Below, piece after piece: positions 15,946-24,751 of a stretch of 32,582 nucleotides of DNA; position 1 is the stretch's first letter, and each line of letters begins with the position of its first letter. A program made the translations under genes and the position numbers. The notes below the pieces were generated by a model. The model had not been told where the DNA came from and did not search any database. It worked only from the letters and a program-made list of their open reading frames with translations. The stretch is from Streptomyces sp. SID4985 (GTDB lineage Bacteria > Actinomycetota > Actinomycetes > Streptomycetales > Streptomycetaceae), in assembly GCF_009863025.1 (NCBI RefSeq), contig NZ_WWIR01000583.1, positions 1 to 32,582 on the forward strand, read 5' to 3'.

Positions 15946-16383
15946 TCATCCTGCGGCGGGCGGCCGCGCCACGATGCGCGGAGCCGAGGAGAGGTGTTCG
16001 CCCACCCGCTTGACCAGGCGCGCCATCTCGTAGGCGACCAGGCCGATGTCGGCGGTGACGGCCGTGAGAACCGCCAGGCAGGAGCCGTCACCGGCGGCCG
16101 CCACGAAGAGGAAGGCGTCGTCCATCTCCACCATGGTCTGGCGCACGCCGCCCGCGCCGAAGTGCCGTCCGGCGCCCTTGGCAAGGCTGTTGAAGCCGGA
16201 GGCCACGGCGGCCAGATGTTCCGCGTCGTCCCGGCCGAGGCCGCTGGAGGCGCCGACGGCCAGGCCGTCGTTGGAGAGGACGACCGCGTGGCGCACCTCG
16301 TGCACCCGCGTCACCAGGTCGTCCAGCAGCCAGTCGAGTTCGCCGGACCGCTGCGCGCCCGTTCTGTCGGAGTTCTGGATCAT
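15946..16383 (-). CDS. cvnB: conservon roadblock/LC7 protein CvnB-type
   Basis: A 145-residue Roadblock/LC7 domain protein. The single domain covers about residues 15-130 (LDWLLDDLVTRVHEVRHAVV at its start, MARLVKRVGEHL at its end). In conservons CvnB bridges the CvnA sensor and the CvnD GTPase. Its ATG overlaps the cvnA stop codon as ATGA (16383-16380), so the two are translationally coupled. A close paralogue lies at 13722-14135. Confidence 0.9.
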   Translation of the reverse strand: MIQNSDRTGAQRSGELDWLLDDLVTRVHEVRHAVVLSNDGLAVGASSGLGRDDAEHLAAVASGFNSLAKGAGRHFGAGGVRQTMVEMDDAFLFVAAAGDGSCLAVLTAVTADIGLVAYEMARLVKRVGEHLSSAPRIVARPPAAG

Positions 16384-18899
16384 GCCGGGTCTCCTTCGGT
16401 GCTGTCGCTGCCCGTTCGGGCCTCCTGGACGGCGGCGCGGCCGGGCCGCCTGCCGCCGCCGCGCGTCCAGCCGTCTCGGTAGGCCGCCATGCGCTGCCGT
16501 ACGAGTTCGGGGGTGCGCGTGTCGTCCGCGTCGAGTTCGGGTTCCGGCGCCGCCTCCTCGGGGCGCTGGTGCCTGAGCTGGGGGACGAGGTTCGCCTGGC
16601 GCACGCGGCGCGGGAGGTCGTCCGTGGGCTCGGAGTCGTTCGGTGGGTGGTGCGGCCTCAAGGTGCTGACTCCGGGAAGCGGTGGTTCGGGCGCCGGAGC
16701 GGGCGCCGGTGGGGCGGTGACGGCCAGCACGGGGCGGTCGGCCGGGGCGGCGACCGCCTGCGGGTGGGACGGCACCTCGGGTACGCGCGCGTACTCGGGG
16801 CGCGGCTCCTGGAGCGCCGGGGGCTCCTCGGTGTCCGGTTCCTCGGGGCCGTTGTGCACGAGGGCGGTGGGCAGCAGGACGACGGCGGTGGTGCCGCCGT
16901 ACGGCGAGGTGCGCAGGTGCACCTTGATCCCGTGCCGGGAGGCGAGTCTGCTGACCACGAAGAGTCCGAGGCGGTCGGTGTCGAAGAGGTCGAGGGCCTC
17001 GGACTGCTCGATGCGCCGGTTGGCGTCGGCGAGGACGTCAGGGCCCATGCCGAGCCCCCGGTCCTCGACCTCAAGGACGTAGCCGTTGCCGACGGGTTCG
17101 CCGGAGACGCGCACGCGGGTGTGGGGCGGCGAGAACTGGGCCGCGTTCTCCACCAGTTCGGCGAGCAGGTGGGTGAGGTCGGCGACGGCCGCGCCGACGA
17201 CGGAGGCGGCCGGGAGCTGGCGGACCTCCACGCGCGCGTAGTCCTCGACCTCGGACACGGCGGCGCGGACCACGTTGGTGAGGGAGACCGGCATCCGCCA
17301 GGCGCGGCCGGGTGCCGCTCCGGAGAGGATGATCAGGCTCTCGGCGTGGCGCCGCATCCGCGTGGTGAGGTGGTCCAGACGGAAGAGGTCGCTCAGCTCG
17401 TCCGGGTCGTCGGAGCGTCGCTCCATGCTGTCGAGCAGGCTGAGCTGGCGATGCACCAGAACCTGGCTGCGCCGGGCGAGGTTGACGAAGACGCCCGAGA
17501 TGCCGCTGGCCAGTTCGGCGCGCTCCATGGCGGCGCGGAGAGCGGCGCGGTGCACGGTCGTCAGGGCCTCGGCGACCTGGCCGGTCTCGTCCTCGGCCGG
17601 GGGCCCGCCGGGTGCCTCCACCCGGATGTCGATCTCCTCACCGGCGCGCAGTTTCCGCATCGCCGCGGGGAGTTTGCGCCGGGCGATCTCCAGAGCGTCG
17701 TTGCGCAGACTCACCAGCTCGACCACCAGACCGCGTCCGATGCGGACGGAGATCACCAGTGAGGCGACGACCGCGGCGAGTCCGAAGAGCACGGCGGCGC
17801 CCGCGGGGCTGAGCAGTCCCCCGGTGAACGGGTCGGTGCGGCCCGCGACCTCCCGGCTCGTGTCCGCCGCGACGGCGGCCATGCCGTCCTGCACACGCGT
17901 GTACGCGACGGTCCAGACCGACCCGGACGACGAGTCGACCGTCCTCGCCTCGCCGCCTGCGGCGAGAACGTCGTTCTCGCTCGCCGTGAGCGACATGTAG
18001 GCGCTGTCGCTCGCGACACCGTTCCAGGCGGCGCGCTGGGCGGCGGGCAGGTCCGTGACGGCCGTGTCGGTCAGGGCACGGCGGGTGGTGACGGCGGCTT
18101 CGAACAGCCGCAGCCGTTCGCCGCTCAGAGCCGTGGCCGGCCGGGTACCGGCGACGACGGCGTTCTCCTGAGCCAGTGCCTCGGCGGCGCGGGAGAACTC
18201 CAGGAGTACGCGCGCGTCGGAGCCGGTGTCGGACTGCTGGATTCCGGTGAGGGCTCCGTCGACGGCAAAGGCGCTGCCAATGGTCTTCGTGTACTGGGCG
18301 TACGCCCGGTCCCAGCCGGTCGTCCGGTCGAGTACGGCCGTCCGCAGGGTGCTCAGTTGTTCCGCGCCCGTCACGAAGGCCGTCAGGCGGCTGCCCACCA
18401 CGGCGGGCAGTTCCTGGCCGGAGGCGACGGTGCTGTCGTCGCCGAGACGCAGCGCGGCCACCGCCCGGTCGGTGCGGGACACGAGCTTCCGGAGGTCGTC
18501 GGCGTGGGCCTTGCCCGGATCGTTCGCGTACCGGACGGCGGCGGTCCGTTCGTTCTGGAGGGCGGCGACGGCCGTTGCCACGGGGCTGCGCAGTTCGTCG
18601 TCCACGCGCTGCGACTGGCGCAGCCGTGTGACGTCCTGGGCGGTGGTGACGGTGGCGTACGCCCACAGGGCGAGCAGGGAGACCACGGGCACCATCAGCA
18701 GGCAGACCACCTTGGCCCGCACGGTGCGCGGGCGCATGTGCCAGCGGCCCGCACGCGGGGGCGCGTAGTCCGGTGGGATGTCGAGGAGCGCGTCCAGGGG
18801 CTCGTCGGCCGGCGGTCCGGCATGCGCGCGGCGGCCGCGTCGCGGGGGCGGCGCCTGCGTCGACTCAGCGGCCTGTGGGGTGCTTCGGGGTGGGCGCAT
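16380..18899 (-). CDS. cvnA: conservon sensor CvnA-type, nitrate/nitrite-sensor histidine-kinase-like
   Basis: An 839-residue membrane sensor. A Pro/Arg-rich N-terminus (1-60) precedes the first membrane helix (about 64-84). An extracytoplasmic NIT-type (nitrate/nitrite sensing) helical domain covers about 90-350, the second helix is about 362-388, and a HAMP-like linker follows. The kinase-like core has DHLTTRMRRHAE near residue 505, the N-box ELVENAAQFSPP near 585, EDRGLGMG near 615 and YGGTTAVVLLP near 665. A long Pro/Glu-rich tail ends the protein. No response regulator is adjacent; conservon kinases are thought to signal through CvnB, C and D. The gene starts 49 bases after the MHYT gene ends. 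An internal ATG (18737) is an alternative start. Confidence 0.9.
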   Translation of the reverse strand: MRPPRSTPQAAESTQAPPPRRGRRAHAGPPADEPLDALLDIPPDYAPPRAGRWHMRPRTVRAKVVCLLMVPVVSLLALWAYATVTTAQDVTRLRQSQRVDDELRSPVATAVAALQNERTAAVRYANDPGKAHADDLRKLVSRTDRAVAALRLGDDSTVASGQELPAVVGSRLTAFVTGAEQLSTLRTAVLDRTTGWDRAYAQYTKTIGSAFAVDGALTGIQQSDTGSDARVLLEFSRAAEALAQENAVVAGTRPATALSGERLRLFEAAVTTRRALTDTAVTDLPAAQRAAWNGVASDSAYMSLTASENDVLAAGGEARTVDSSSGSVWTVAYTRVQDGMAAVAADTSREVAGRTDPFTGGLLSPAGAAVLFGLAAVVASLVISVRIGRGLVVELVSLRNDALEIARRKLPAAMRKLRAGEEIDIRVEAPGGPPAEDETGQVAEALTTVHRAALRAAMERAELASGISGVFVNLARRSQVLVHRQLSLLDSMERRSDDPDELSDLFRLDHLTTRMRRHAESLIILSGAAPGRAWRMPVSLTNVVRAAVSEVEDYARVEVRQLPAASVVGAAVADLTHLLAELVENAAQFSPPHTRVRVSGEPVGNGYVLEVEDRGLGMGPDVLADANRRIEQSEALDLFDTDRLGLFVVSRLASRHGIKVHLRTSPYGGTTAVVLLPTALVHNGPEEPDTEEPPALQEPRPEYARVPEVPSHPQAVAAPADRPVLAVTAPPAPAPAPEPPLPGVSTLRPHHPPNDSEPTDDLPRRVRQANLVPQLRHQRPEEAAPEPELDADDTRTPELVRQRMAAYRDGWTRGGGRRPGRAAVQEARTGSDSTEGDPA

Positions 18900-18948
18900 G
18901 GCCTCCTCGCTCGGTACGTGGTTCGGTGCTGCCGGGTCCTGGCTCCCG

Positions 18949-19722
18949 CTAGCGGGCGGCCTTCTCGACGGGCCGTTGGGCGGTGGCGGACGCCGCGCGC
19001 TCGTCAGCCGTGGGTGAGAGGGCCACGAAGGCCGAGGTGATGAACAGGTAGGAGCCGAGGCCGACGGCGAGCGGGAAGATGAACTGCATCGCCGTGGCTC
19101 CGGGCAGCGGCGTGCCCGAGGGGTCGACCCGCACGCTCACGGCGAACATTCCGCTGTAGTGCATGCTGCTGACGGCCGCGCCCATGACCAGGGAGGCGAG
19201 GGTCACCGCGAGGGGCGACCTGATGTTGAGGCCGGCCCACAGCGCCGCCGTCGCGGCCACGACGGCGATCACCACCGAGAGGCCGACCAGGGCGGGGTCG
19301 TAGCTCACGTTCCCGTGCAGCCTCACCGCGGCCATGCCGAGATAGTGCATCGCGGCGACGCCGAGACCGGTGGTGAGGCCGCCGATCAGGAGGGCCCGGT
19401 TGCGGTCCTTGCCGTAGCCGACGGCGAAGACACCGGCGCAGACGACGACCATGGCGACGACGAGGCTGAGAATGGTCAGGGGCACGTCGTAACGGATGTC
19501 GGTGCCGCTCACCCGGAAGCCGAGCATGGCCACGAAGTGCATGGTCCAGATGCCGGTGCCGATCGCGGAGGCGGCCGTGACGAGCCAGTTGCGGCGCGCG
19601 CGTCCGGTGGTGGCGAGTGCGCGCACGGTGCAGCGCAGGCCGAGCGCGGCACCTGTGCAGGCCATCGCGTACGACAGTGCGGGGGTCAGCCAGCCGAAGG
19701 CGGCGTGGTCCATGTGTCCCAT
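18949..19722 (-). CDS. MHYT-domain integral membrane sensor
   Basis: A 257-residue membrane protein with seven predicted helices and three MHYT-type motifs: MHFV (61-64), MHYLGM (125-130) and MHYSGM (187-192). MHYT domains are predicted to bind copper through Met/His and to sense oxygen, CO or NO. This one has no fused output domain, so it must signal through a partner. The conservon kinase starts 49 bases downstream on the same strand, which makes it the obvious candidate. The start region has adjacent Met1 and Met4 choices. Paired 16-bp repeats lie 55-93 bases upstream. Confidence 0.85.
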   Translation of the reverse strand: MGHMDHAAFGWLTPALSYAMACTGAALGLRCTVRALATTGRARRNWLVTAASAIGTGIWTMHFVAMLGFRVSGTDIRYDVPLTILSLVVAMVVVCAGVFAVGYGKDRNRALLIGGLTTGLGVAAMHYLGMAAVRLHGNVSYDPALVGLSVVIAVVAATAALWAGLNIRSPLAVTLASLVMGAAVSSMHYSGMFAVSVRVDPSGTPLPGATAMQFIFPLAVGLGSYLFITSAFVALSPTADERAASATAQRPVEKAAR

Positions 19723-19777
19723 GGCTCACGGACGCTAGCCGGGGCAGGGGCGTACGCAGGGGGCGCGTTTCGAAAGG

Positions 19778-19815
19778 TGTCACAACATGACACAAACGCT
19801 GTCACAGCATGACGC
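19778..19815. repeat. two 16-bp operator-like repeats, 22 bp apart
   Basis: TGTCACAACATGACAC (19778-19793) and TGTCACAGCATGACGC (19800-19815) match at 14 of 16 positions and start exactly 22 bp apart. The first is also an inverted repeat, GTGTCA-CAACA-TGACAC (19777-19793). They lie in the 165-base divergent gap between the MHYT sensor and the methyltransferase. The factor is unknown; the pattern does not fit the Streptomyces Crp consensus. Confidence 0.65.
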
Positions 19816-19887
19816 AGAGTTGCGATGAACGGGTCGTATCGTGCTCGATCATGCGCGCGGCGGCGTCATCGGGTCCGGTGAGAGATC

Positions 19888-20496
19888 ATGCGGAACATGA
19901 GTGACGACCACACACACGTCCAGGAGTTCTTCGGCGCCCGGGCGGCCGGCTGGGACCGCAAGTTCCCCGATGACGGCCCGGCCTACCAGGCCGGGGTCGC
20001 CGATCTCGGGCTGAACGAGGGCGACCGCGTGCTGGACGCGGGCTGCGGCACCGGACGCGCACTGCCGTTCCTGCGGTCCGCCGTCGGGCCCGGGGGGACG
20101 GTGATCGGGGCCGACCTGACCCCGGCGATGCTCAGGGCCGCGGCGGACGCGGGCCGGGACCGCGACGCGGCACTGCTGCTCGCCGATGTCGTCGCGCTGC
20201 CGCTGCGCGCGGAGTCCCTGGACGCCGTCTTCGCGGCGGGGCTGATCGCACACTTGCCGGACCCCGCCGAGAACCTCCGTGAGCTGGCCCGTGTGGTGCG
20301 GCCCGGCGGGGTGCTCGCGCTGTTCCACCCCATCGGCCGGGCGGCGCTGGCGGCACGCCAGGGGCGGGAACTCACCCCGGCCGATCTGCGGGCCGAGGCC
20401 AATCTGGCGCCGCTCCTCGCCGGTTCGGGCTGGCGCATGACGTCGTACGTCGACCAGGACGACCACTTCCTGGCCCTGGCGGTGCGCAAGTCCTGA
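19888..20496 (+). CDS. class I SAM-dependent methyltransferase
   Basis: A 202-residue methyltransferase of the UbiE/Methyltransf_11 type. Motif I is VLDAGCGTGRA (about 48-58), then GGTVIGADLTPAML (SAM-binding acidic residue), DVVALPL, and motif VRPGGVLALFHP. The substrate is not evident. ATG 19888 has GGTGAGAG just upstream; ATG 19897 is an alternative. The stop codon lies in the outer arm of a nested hairpin. It is divergent from the MHYT gene, and the paired repeats may control it. Confidence 0.87.
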   Translation: MRNMSDDHTHVQEFFGARAAGWDRKFPDDGPAYQAGVADLGLNEGDRVLDAGCGTGRALPFLRSAVGPGGTVIGADLTPAMLRAAADAGRDRDAALLLADVVALPLRAESLDAVFAAGLIAHLPDPAENLRELARVVRPGGVLALFHPIGRAALAARQGRELTPADLRAEANLAPLLAGSGWRMTSYVDQDDHFLALAVRKS

Positions 20497-20550
20497 GGCG
20501 GGCTGCGGGCGCGCGTGGACACCGGCGCGTGTCCGGCGGTGGCCGCCTCA
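20494..20550. terminator. nested hairpin between methyltransferase and MpaB-type gene
   Basis: Outer arms TGAGGCGG (20494-20501) and CCGCCTCA (20543-20550) enclose an inner hairpin GGACAC-CGGCGC-GTGTCC (20517-20534). It is placed between convergent genes and overlaps the TGA of the methyltransferase. Confidence 0.65.
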
Positions 20551-20573
20551 ACCGGCCGCTTCCCGGCTTCCGT

Positions 20574-21485
20574 TCACTCCTGCACGTCGGCCACCGGGGT
20601 GTGCGTGTGCCGTACCGGGCAGCCGCCCAGTCCGGGCACGGGCCGTGTACCCAGGTCGGCGGTCCGGTAGCCGTCCGGGTAGCTTCTGACCTCCCAGTTC
20701 TGGCGGGCGAAGTGCGGGGCGCGGCGCGGTGGCAGCAGCCGGACCAGTCGGCCACGCGTCCGCACGACGCGGCGTACGAGTGTGGTTGCCGCCGCGCCGG
20801 GCGGCTCGTACCGGAAGGCACGCAGCAGGGGCTCGTCGAGCAGCGCGAGCGTGGTCGTGCGCAGCAAGGGCGCGAGGGGGCGCGGGTACCAGGACGCCAT
20901 CAGGTCGAGGGTGGCGTCGGAGACCTGCCGGGAACGCTCGTCCCAGGCGAAGTGAGTCTCTTCGTAGGCGTCGAGCAGGGCCTCGAACTCCTCATAGGTC
21001 TCCGGAATGCCGGGGATGCCCAGGTGGCGGCCGAAGGTGCGGTAATACTCGGTGGTGGCGACGACCTCGTGCCGGGACAGACGCCGCCAGCCGTAGGCGT
21101 CGATCCAGCGCCGGGGCATCACGACGAAGGTGGAGAGCACGTAGCGCATGTCCTCGTCGCTGATGTCGTACGCGCGGTGCATCTGGTTGACACGGCGGAT
21201 CGCGGTGCGGGCCTGCTCAGCGGCGAAGCCGTGCTCCATGACGGCGTCGAGGAGCAGCGAGGTGTCGTCGTACCGCTTCTGCGTGCGTTCGGTCAGCTCC
21301 GCCGTCTCCGCCAGCAGACGCCCGATGCTCGGGACGGCGTAGGTGCGGAACAGAGCCAGTTCCAGTGCCCTCGTGTAGTCCCACGGGAACTCGAACGCCG
21401 CGCTGAGCCGGTAGATCTCGTGGGCGTCGGCCACCGGGTCCAGCCGCCGGATCTCCCGCAGCCGCGCGAACCGCTTCACTGACAT
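20574..21485 (-). CDS. MpaB/DUF2236-type oxygenase family protein
   Basis: A 303-residue helical protein of the DUF2236 family, now named after fungal MpaB oxygenase; bacterial relatives include the latex-clearing protein group, which bind heme b. Family segments: RLSAAFEFPWDYTRALELAL, the ERTQKRYDDTSLLLDAVMEHG region, RVNQMHRAYDISDEDMRYVL with the conserved His, and RRLSRHEVVATTEYYR. The physiological substrate is unknown. ATG 21485 is chosen because AAGGGG precedes it and the domain begins there; upstream in-frame Met codons overlap the neighbouring gene. A TAGAGT -10-like box lies at 21516-21511 on this strand. Confidence 0.8.
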   Translation of the reverse strand: MSVKRFARLREIRRLDPVADAHEIYRLSAAFEFPWDYTRALELALFRTYAVPSIGRLLAETAELTERTQKRYDDTSLLLDAVMEHGFAAEQARTAIRRVNQMHRAYDISDEDMRYVLSTFVVMPRRWIDAYGWRRLSRHEVVATTEYYRTFGRHLGIPGIPETYEEFEALLDAYEETHFAWDERSRQVSDATLDLMASWYPRPLAPLLRTTTLALLDEPLLRAFRYEPPGAAATTLVRRVVRTRGRLVRLLPPRRAPHFARQNWEVRSYPDGYRTADLGTRPVPGLGGCPVRHTHTPVADVQE

Positions 21486-21576
21486 GTCCCCTTCTGCCGT
21501 CGAATTTCCAACTCTACGGTGAACAACGGCAGAAGCTCGATCGGCGACTACCCCGGTCAGGGGAAAGGCGGTCCGC

Positions 21577-21876
21577 ATGTTCGACGCGATTCGCAGGTAC
21601 GCGACCAGGTTTCACAGCACCTCCTCACAGGTGAAGTCCGTGGGGAGCCCGGCGCGGCGTACCCCCAACTTGTTCGAAGCGGCGGCCGCCTATGTGGCGG
21701 CGCGCGCCGAGGACGATCAGGACGGGATCGACGAGGCGTCCGCGTGGGTGTCGCCGGAGGCGCTGTCCTTCGGGGTCGGCGAGTTGGCGTGCCGCGCGGT
21801 CGTCACCCTCGCCCGGGAACGGTCCATGTCCCCTCGTGCGGTCGCTCATGATCTCCTCGGCCTGCCGGCGGTGTGA
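21577..21876 (+). CDS. small protein of unknown function
   Basis: A 99-residue protein that I do not recognise. A basic N-terminus (RRYATRFHSTSSQVKSVGSP) is followed by a helical, acidic, Ala-rich domain (about 30-90) with VAARAEDDQDGIDEASAWV and LACRAVVTLARERSM. No signal peptide or membrane segment is seen. An AGGGGAAAGG stretch lies 12-20 bases before the ATG, codon third positions are GC-rich, and a very strong hairpin terminator follows 14 bases after the stop, so it looks like a real gene. It is divergent from the MpaB-type gene. Confidence 0.65.
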   Translation: MFDAIRRYATRFHSTSSQVKSVGSPARRTPNLFEAAAAYVAARAEDDQDGIDEASAWVSPEALSFGVGELACRAVVTLARERSMSPRAVAHDLLGLPAV

Positions 21877-21889
21877 AAGAGGGCGCTGA

Positions 21890-21917
21890 CGGACAGGGGG
21901 CGATTCGCCCCCGTCCG
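21890..21917 (+). terminator. strong hairpin terminator
   Basis: Arms 21890-21902 and 21906-21917: CGGAC, a bulged A, then GGGGGCG, loop ATT, CGCCCCC, GTCCG. Twelve base pairs with a single bulge, 14 bases after the preceding stop codon. Confidence 0.8.
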
Positions 21918-21953
21918 GGCGGAAAGCCCCAGCTCCGCGTGGTGCGTGGAGTC

Positions 21954-21983
21954 GTGACAAGCCTCTCCCCCGCCCACTAGGGT
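21954..21983 (+). promoter_or_regulatory. vegetative-type promoter for the 283-aa gene
   Basis: GTGACA (21954-21959) and TAGGGT (21978-21983) are 18 bases apart. The -10 is an exact Streptomyces TAGRRT match and the -35 is one base off TTGACA. The leader would be about 27 bases, including GGGGAGG before the ATG at 22017. Confidence 0.65.
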
Positions 21984-22016
21984 GCGCGCCACGGACGAAC
22001 CACTGGGGAGGCTGAG

Positions 22017-22868
22017 ATGGCCGGGACGGACGAGGAGGCTGTCGCCTCCAGCGACGCGTTGTTCGTACTCACGGCGGTGCTGCTGACACCGGCACAGTTC
22101 CCCAGTGTGCTGGGTGACGACTACCCGGAGGCGTGTGCGGCGCTGGGACTGGCGCCGTGCGCCGACGGGTACGGACTGGTTCTCGGCCAGGACGGCGAGG
22201 GGGCCCGCTGGACGGCCGTGATCGACGACGTGTCGCTGGTCGCCGTGGCCATCGCGTCCTGGGACTGCGGTATGGAGTACGACCTGTCGCCGGACGAGCG
22301 AACGATCGTGGCGGCGCTGCCCGGCTGGCCTCTCGCCGTCGCCGTCGCGGCACCCGATGTGCCCGCACCGCACGACCCGTCGCCGGAGGACGGGGGCATG
22401 GAACCGCTCGTCCCGCCCGACGCCACGGTCTGGGGACCGGCGCAGCGGCGGCTCGGAGCCGACGAGATCGCACTCCAGTGGGCGACATGGCGGAACCAGC
22501 TGCGCGGCAGCGCCTTCGCCACGCCGGACGACTCGGCGGACGGGAAGGAGGCGGCGGAGGACGCCGCATCCCCTGCCGAGGAGCGCAAGCCGAAGGGCGG
22601 GCATCCCGGAATCCGGCGGGTGCTGGCGGAGGCACGCGCGTATCTCGACTCGCCGCCGCCGCTCGGCCGGGTCCGCTCGACGTTCGCCTCCGGAGACGCC
22701 CGGACGCTGCGCGCCGATGGACCCGGCTGGTCGATCGTGGCCCGCACCGACGACGTCGCCTTCGTCCTCCTCGACGAGCATCCCGGTGAGGTGCTGCCGG
22801 TGGGCCGTGGCCCGGAGCTTCCCGGCCTGCTGGAGGCGCTGGACAAGATGGCCGTACGACCCAACTGA
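22017..22868 (+). CDS. hypothetical protein, two-domain
   Basis: A 283-residue protein with no motif I can assign. The N-terminal half (1-115) reads as a compact alpha/beta domain (VLLTPAQFPSVLGDDYPEAC, WTAVIDDVSLVAVAIASWDC). A Pro/acidic linker follows (about 120-140), then a charged helical stretch, a second acidic linker (about 175-195), and a C-terminal beta-rich part (GWSIVARTDDVAFVLLDEHP). No signal peptide or membrane helix is present, so it is probably cytoplasmic. It starts behind GGGGAGG and a good promoter and ends before a convergent hairpin, so it is a single-gene unit. Confidence 0.7.
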   Translation: MAGTDEEAVASSDALFVLTAVLLTPAQFPSVLGDDYPEACAALGLAPCADGYGLVLGQDGEGARWTAVIDDVSLVAVAIASWDCGMEYDLSPDERTIVAALPGWPLAVAVAAPDVPAPHDPSPEDGGMEPLVPPDATVWGPAQRRLGADEIALQWATWRNQLRGSAFATPDDSADGKEAAEDAASPAEERKPKGGHPGIRRVLAEARAYLDSPPPLGRVRSTFASGDARTLRADGPGWSIVARTDDVAFVLLDEHPGEVLPVGRGPELPGLLEALDKMAVRPN

Positions 22869-22912
22869 TCCGGCGTACGGCCCACCTGGTCCGACAGCGG
22901 ACACTCTCGACG

Positions 22913-22958
22913 GCGCCGGAGGAACCACGCCACCCGCGCAAGGCGCGACCTCCGGCGC
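22913..22958. terminator. bidirectional terminator, 10-bp stem
   Basis: Perfect arms GCGCCGGAGG (22913-22922) and CCTCCGGCGC (22949-22958). The 26-base loop itself contains CGCG-CAAGG-CGCG. It lies between two convergent genes. Confidence 0.75.
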
Positions 22959-23005
22959 GCGGTCTGCCCGCGGCCGACTCGGCGAGAGGACCGACCCGGC
23001 TCGCG

Positions 23006-23188
23006 TCAGCGGCCCAGCTCCTTCCGCGTGACCCGGCGCAGCCTGCGCCGCTGCGAGGGGTCCAGCGCCAGATAGGCGGCGGTCGGGACTCCCACGATGA
23101 CCAGAAGCGCCACCCACCAGGGCAGCCATATCAGCAAGATCAGCCCGACGGCCAGACCACCCACCGCGATCTTCGCGTTCCTGGACAT
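23006..23188 (-). CDS. small two-helix membrane protein
   Basis: A 60-residue membrane protein: short basic N-terminus (MSRNAK), two closely spaced hydrophobic helices (about 7-24 and 26-43, with a WLPWW turn), and a basic cytoplasmic tail rich in Arg (RRRLRRVTRKELGR). The function is unknown; such proteins often respond to envelope stress. ATG 23188 is preferred because AAGGAGG lies eight bases upstream; ATG 23206 is an alternative. Upstream are an ECF-sigma-like promoter and three 11-bp direct repeats, which support a regulated membrane function. Confidence 0.75.
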   Translation of the reverse strand: MSRNAKIAVGGLAVGLILLIWLPWWVALLVIVGVPTAAYLALDPSQRRRLRRVTRKELGR

Positions 23189-23231
23189 GAGCGTCGCCTC
23201 CTTCATCGCAGCCACTGCCGCTCTCTGCAAT

Positions 23232-23260
23232 GGAAACGGCCTCGCGAGCCCCGCGGTTCC
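23232..23260 (-). promoter_or_regulatory. ECF sigma-type promoter
   Basis: On the minus strand GGAACC (23260-23255) and CGTTTCC (23238-23232) are 16 bases apart. This fits the AAC / CGT pattern of SigE-like ECF promoters. The transcript would start near 23225, about 37 bases before the small membrane protein gene. Confidence 0.5.
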
Positions 23261-23268
23261 AGCCTCCA

Positions 23269-23301
23269 CCCCTGAGACGCCCCTGAGGAACCCCTGAGAC
23301 G
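23269..23301. repeat. three tandem 11-bp repeats (CCCCTGAG core)
   Basis: CCCCTGAGACG, CCCCTGAGGAA and CCCCTGAGACG follow each other with an exact 11-bp period, so the cores lie on one face of the helix. The block ends nine bases upstream of the ECF-like -35. Eleven-base direct repeats are typical of OmpR/PhoP-class response regulators. Confidence 0.65.
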
Positions 23302-23339
23302 CATCTCGGGGACTCCGCAGGGACTACGAAGACGGGAGA

Positions 23340-23366
23340 CCGGGTACACCCCGCACTTCAACCCGG
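23340..23366 (-). terminator. weak hairpin after xylA
   Basis: CCGGGT (23340-23345) and ACCCGG (23361-23366) with a 15-base loop, starting 11 bases after the xylA stop. It is the only candidate terminator seen there. Confidence 0.35.
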
Positions 23367-23376
23367 CGGACGCGCT

Positions 23377-24576
<1,200 letters not shown>

Positions 24577-24584
24577 TCATGGCC

Positions 24585-24633
24585 GTTTACAAATTAGTAT
24601 GCGAACACATCTCTGGGAAGAGACAAGGTGTCT
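24585..24633. promoter_or_regulatory. xylA control region: candidate operators and promoter
   Basis: An AT-rich imperfect 22-bp palindrome (24585-24606; left arm begins GTTTAC, right arm ends GCGAAC; 7 of 11 pairs) and a perfect short one, AGACA-AGG-TGTCT (24621-24633). On the minus strand -35-like TTGTCT (24626-24621) and -10-like CATACT (24601-24596) are 19 bases apart. The palindromes therefore cover both promoter elements of xylA. Likely bound by the ROK regulator encoded at 26319. Confidence 0.5.
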
Positions 24634-24751
24634 TGGACAGTGAGGCGGGCCTTCGACAGGTGCCGTGCGGGGTTCGACGGACAACGCGAACCATGCCGGT
24701 GCCGGGGCCTCTCGCCGTCCGCCCCGCAGAGCCGCGGAAGAGGAGAGCCCG

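Noticed and set aside
19777..19815. Crp, FNR or Rex site as the explanation for the paired repeats.
   Set aside because: The spacing and half-sites do not fit GTG-N6-GNCAC, TTGAT-N4-ATCAA or TTGTGA-type Rex palindromes.
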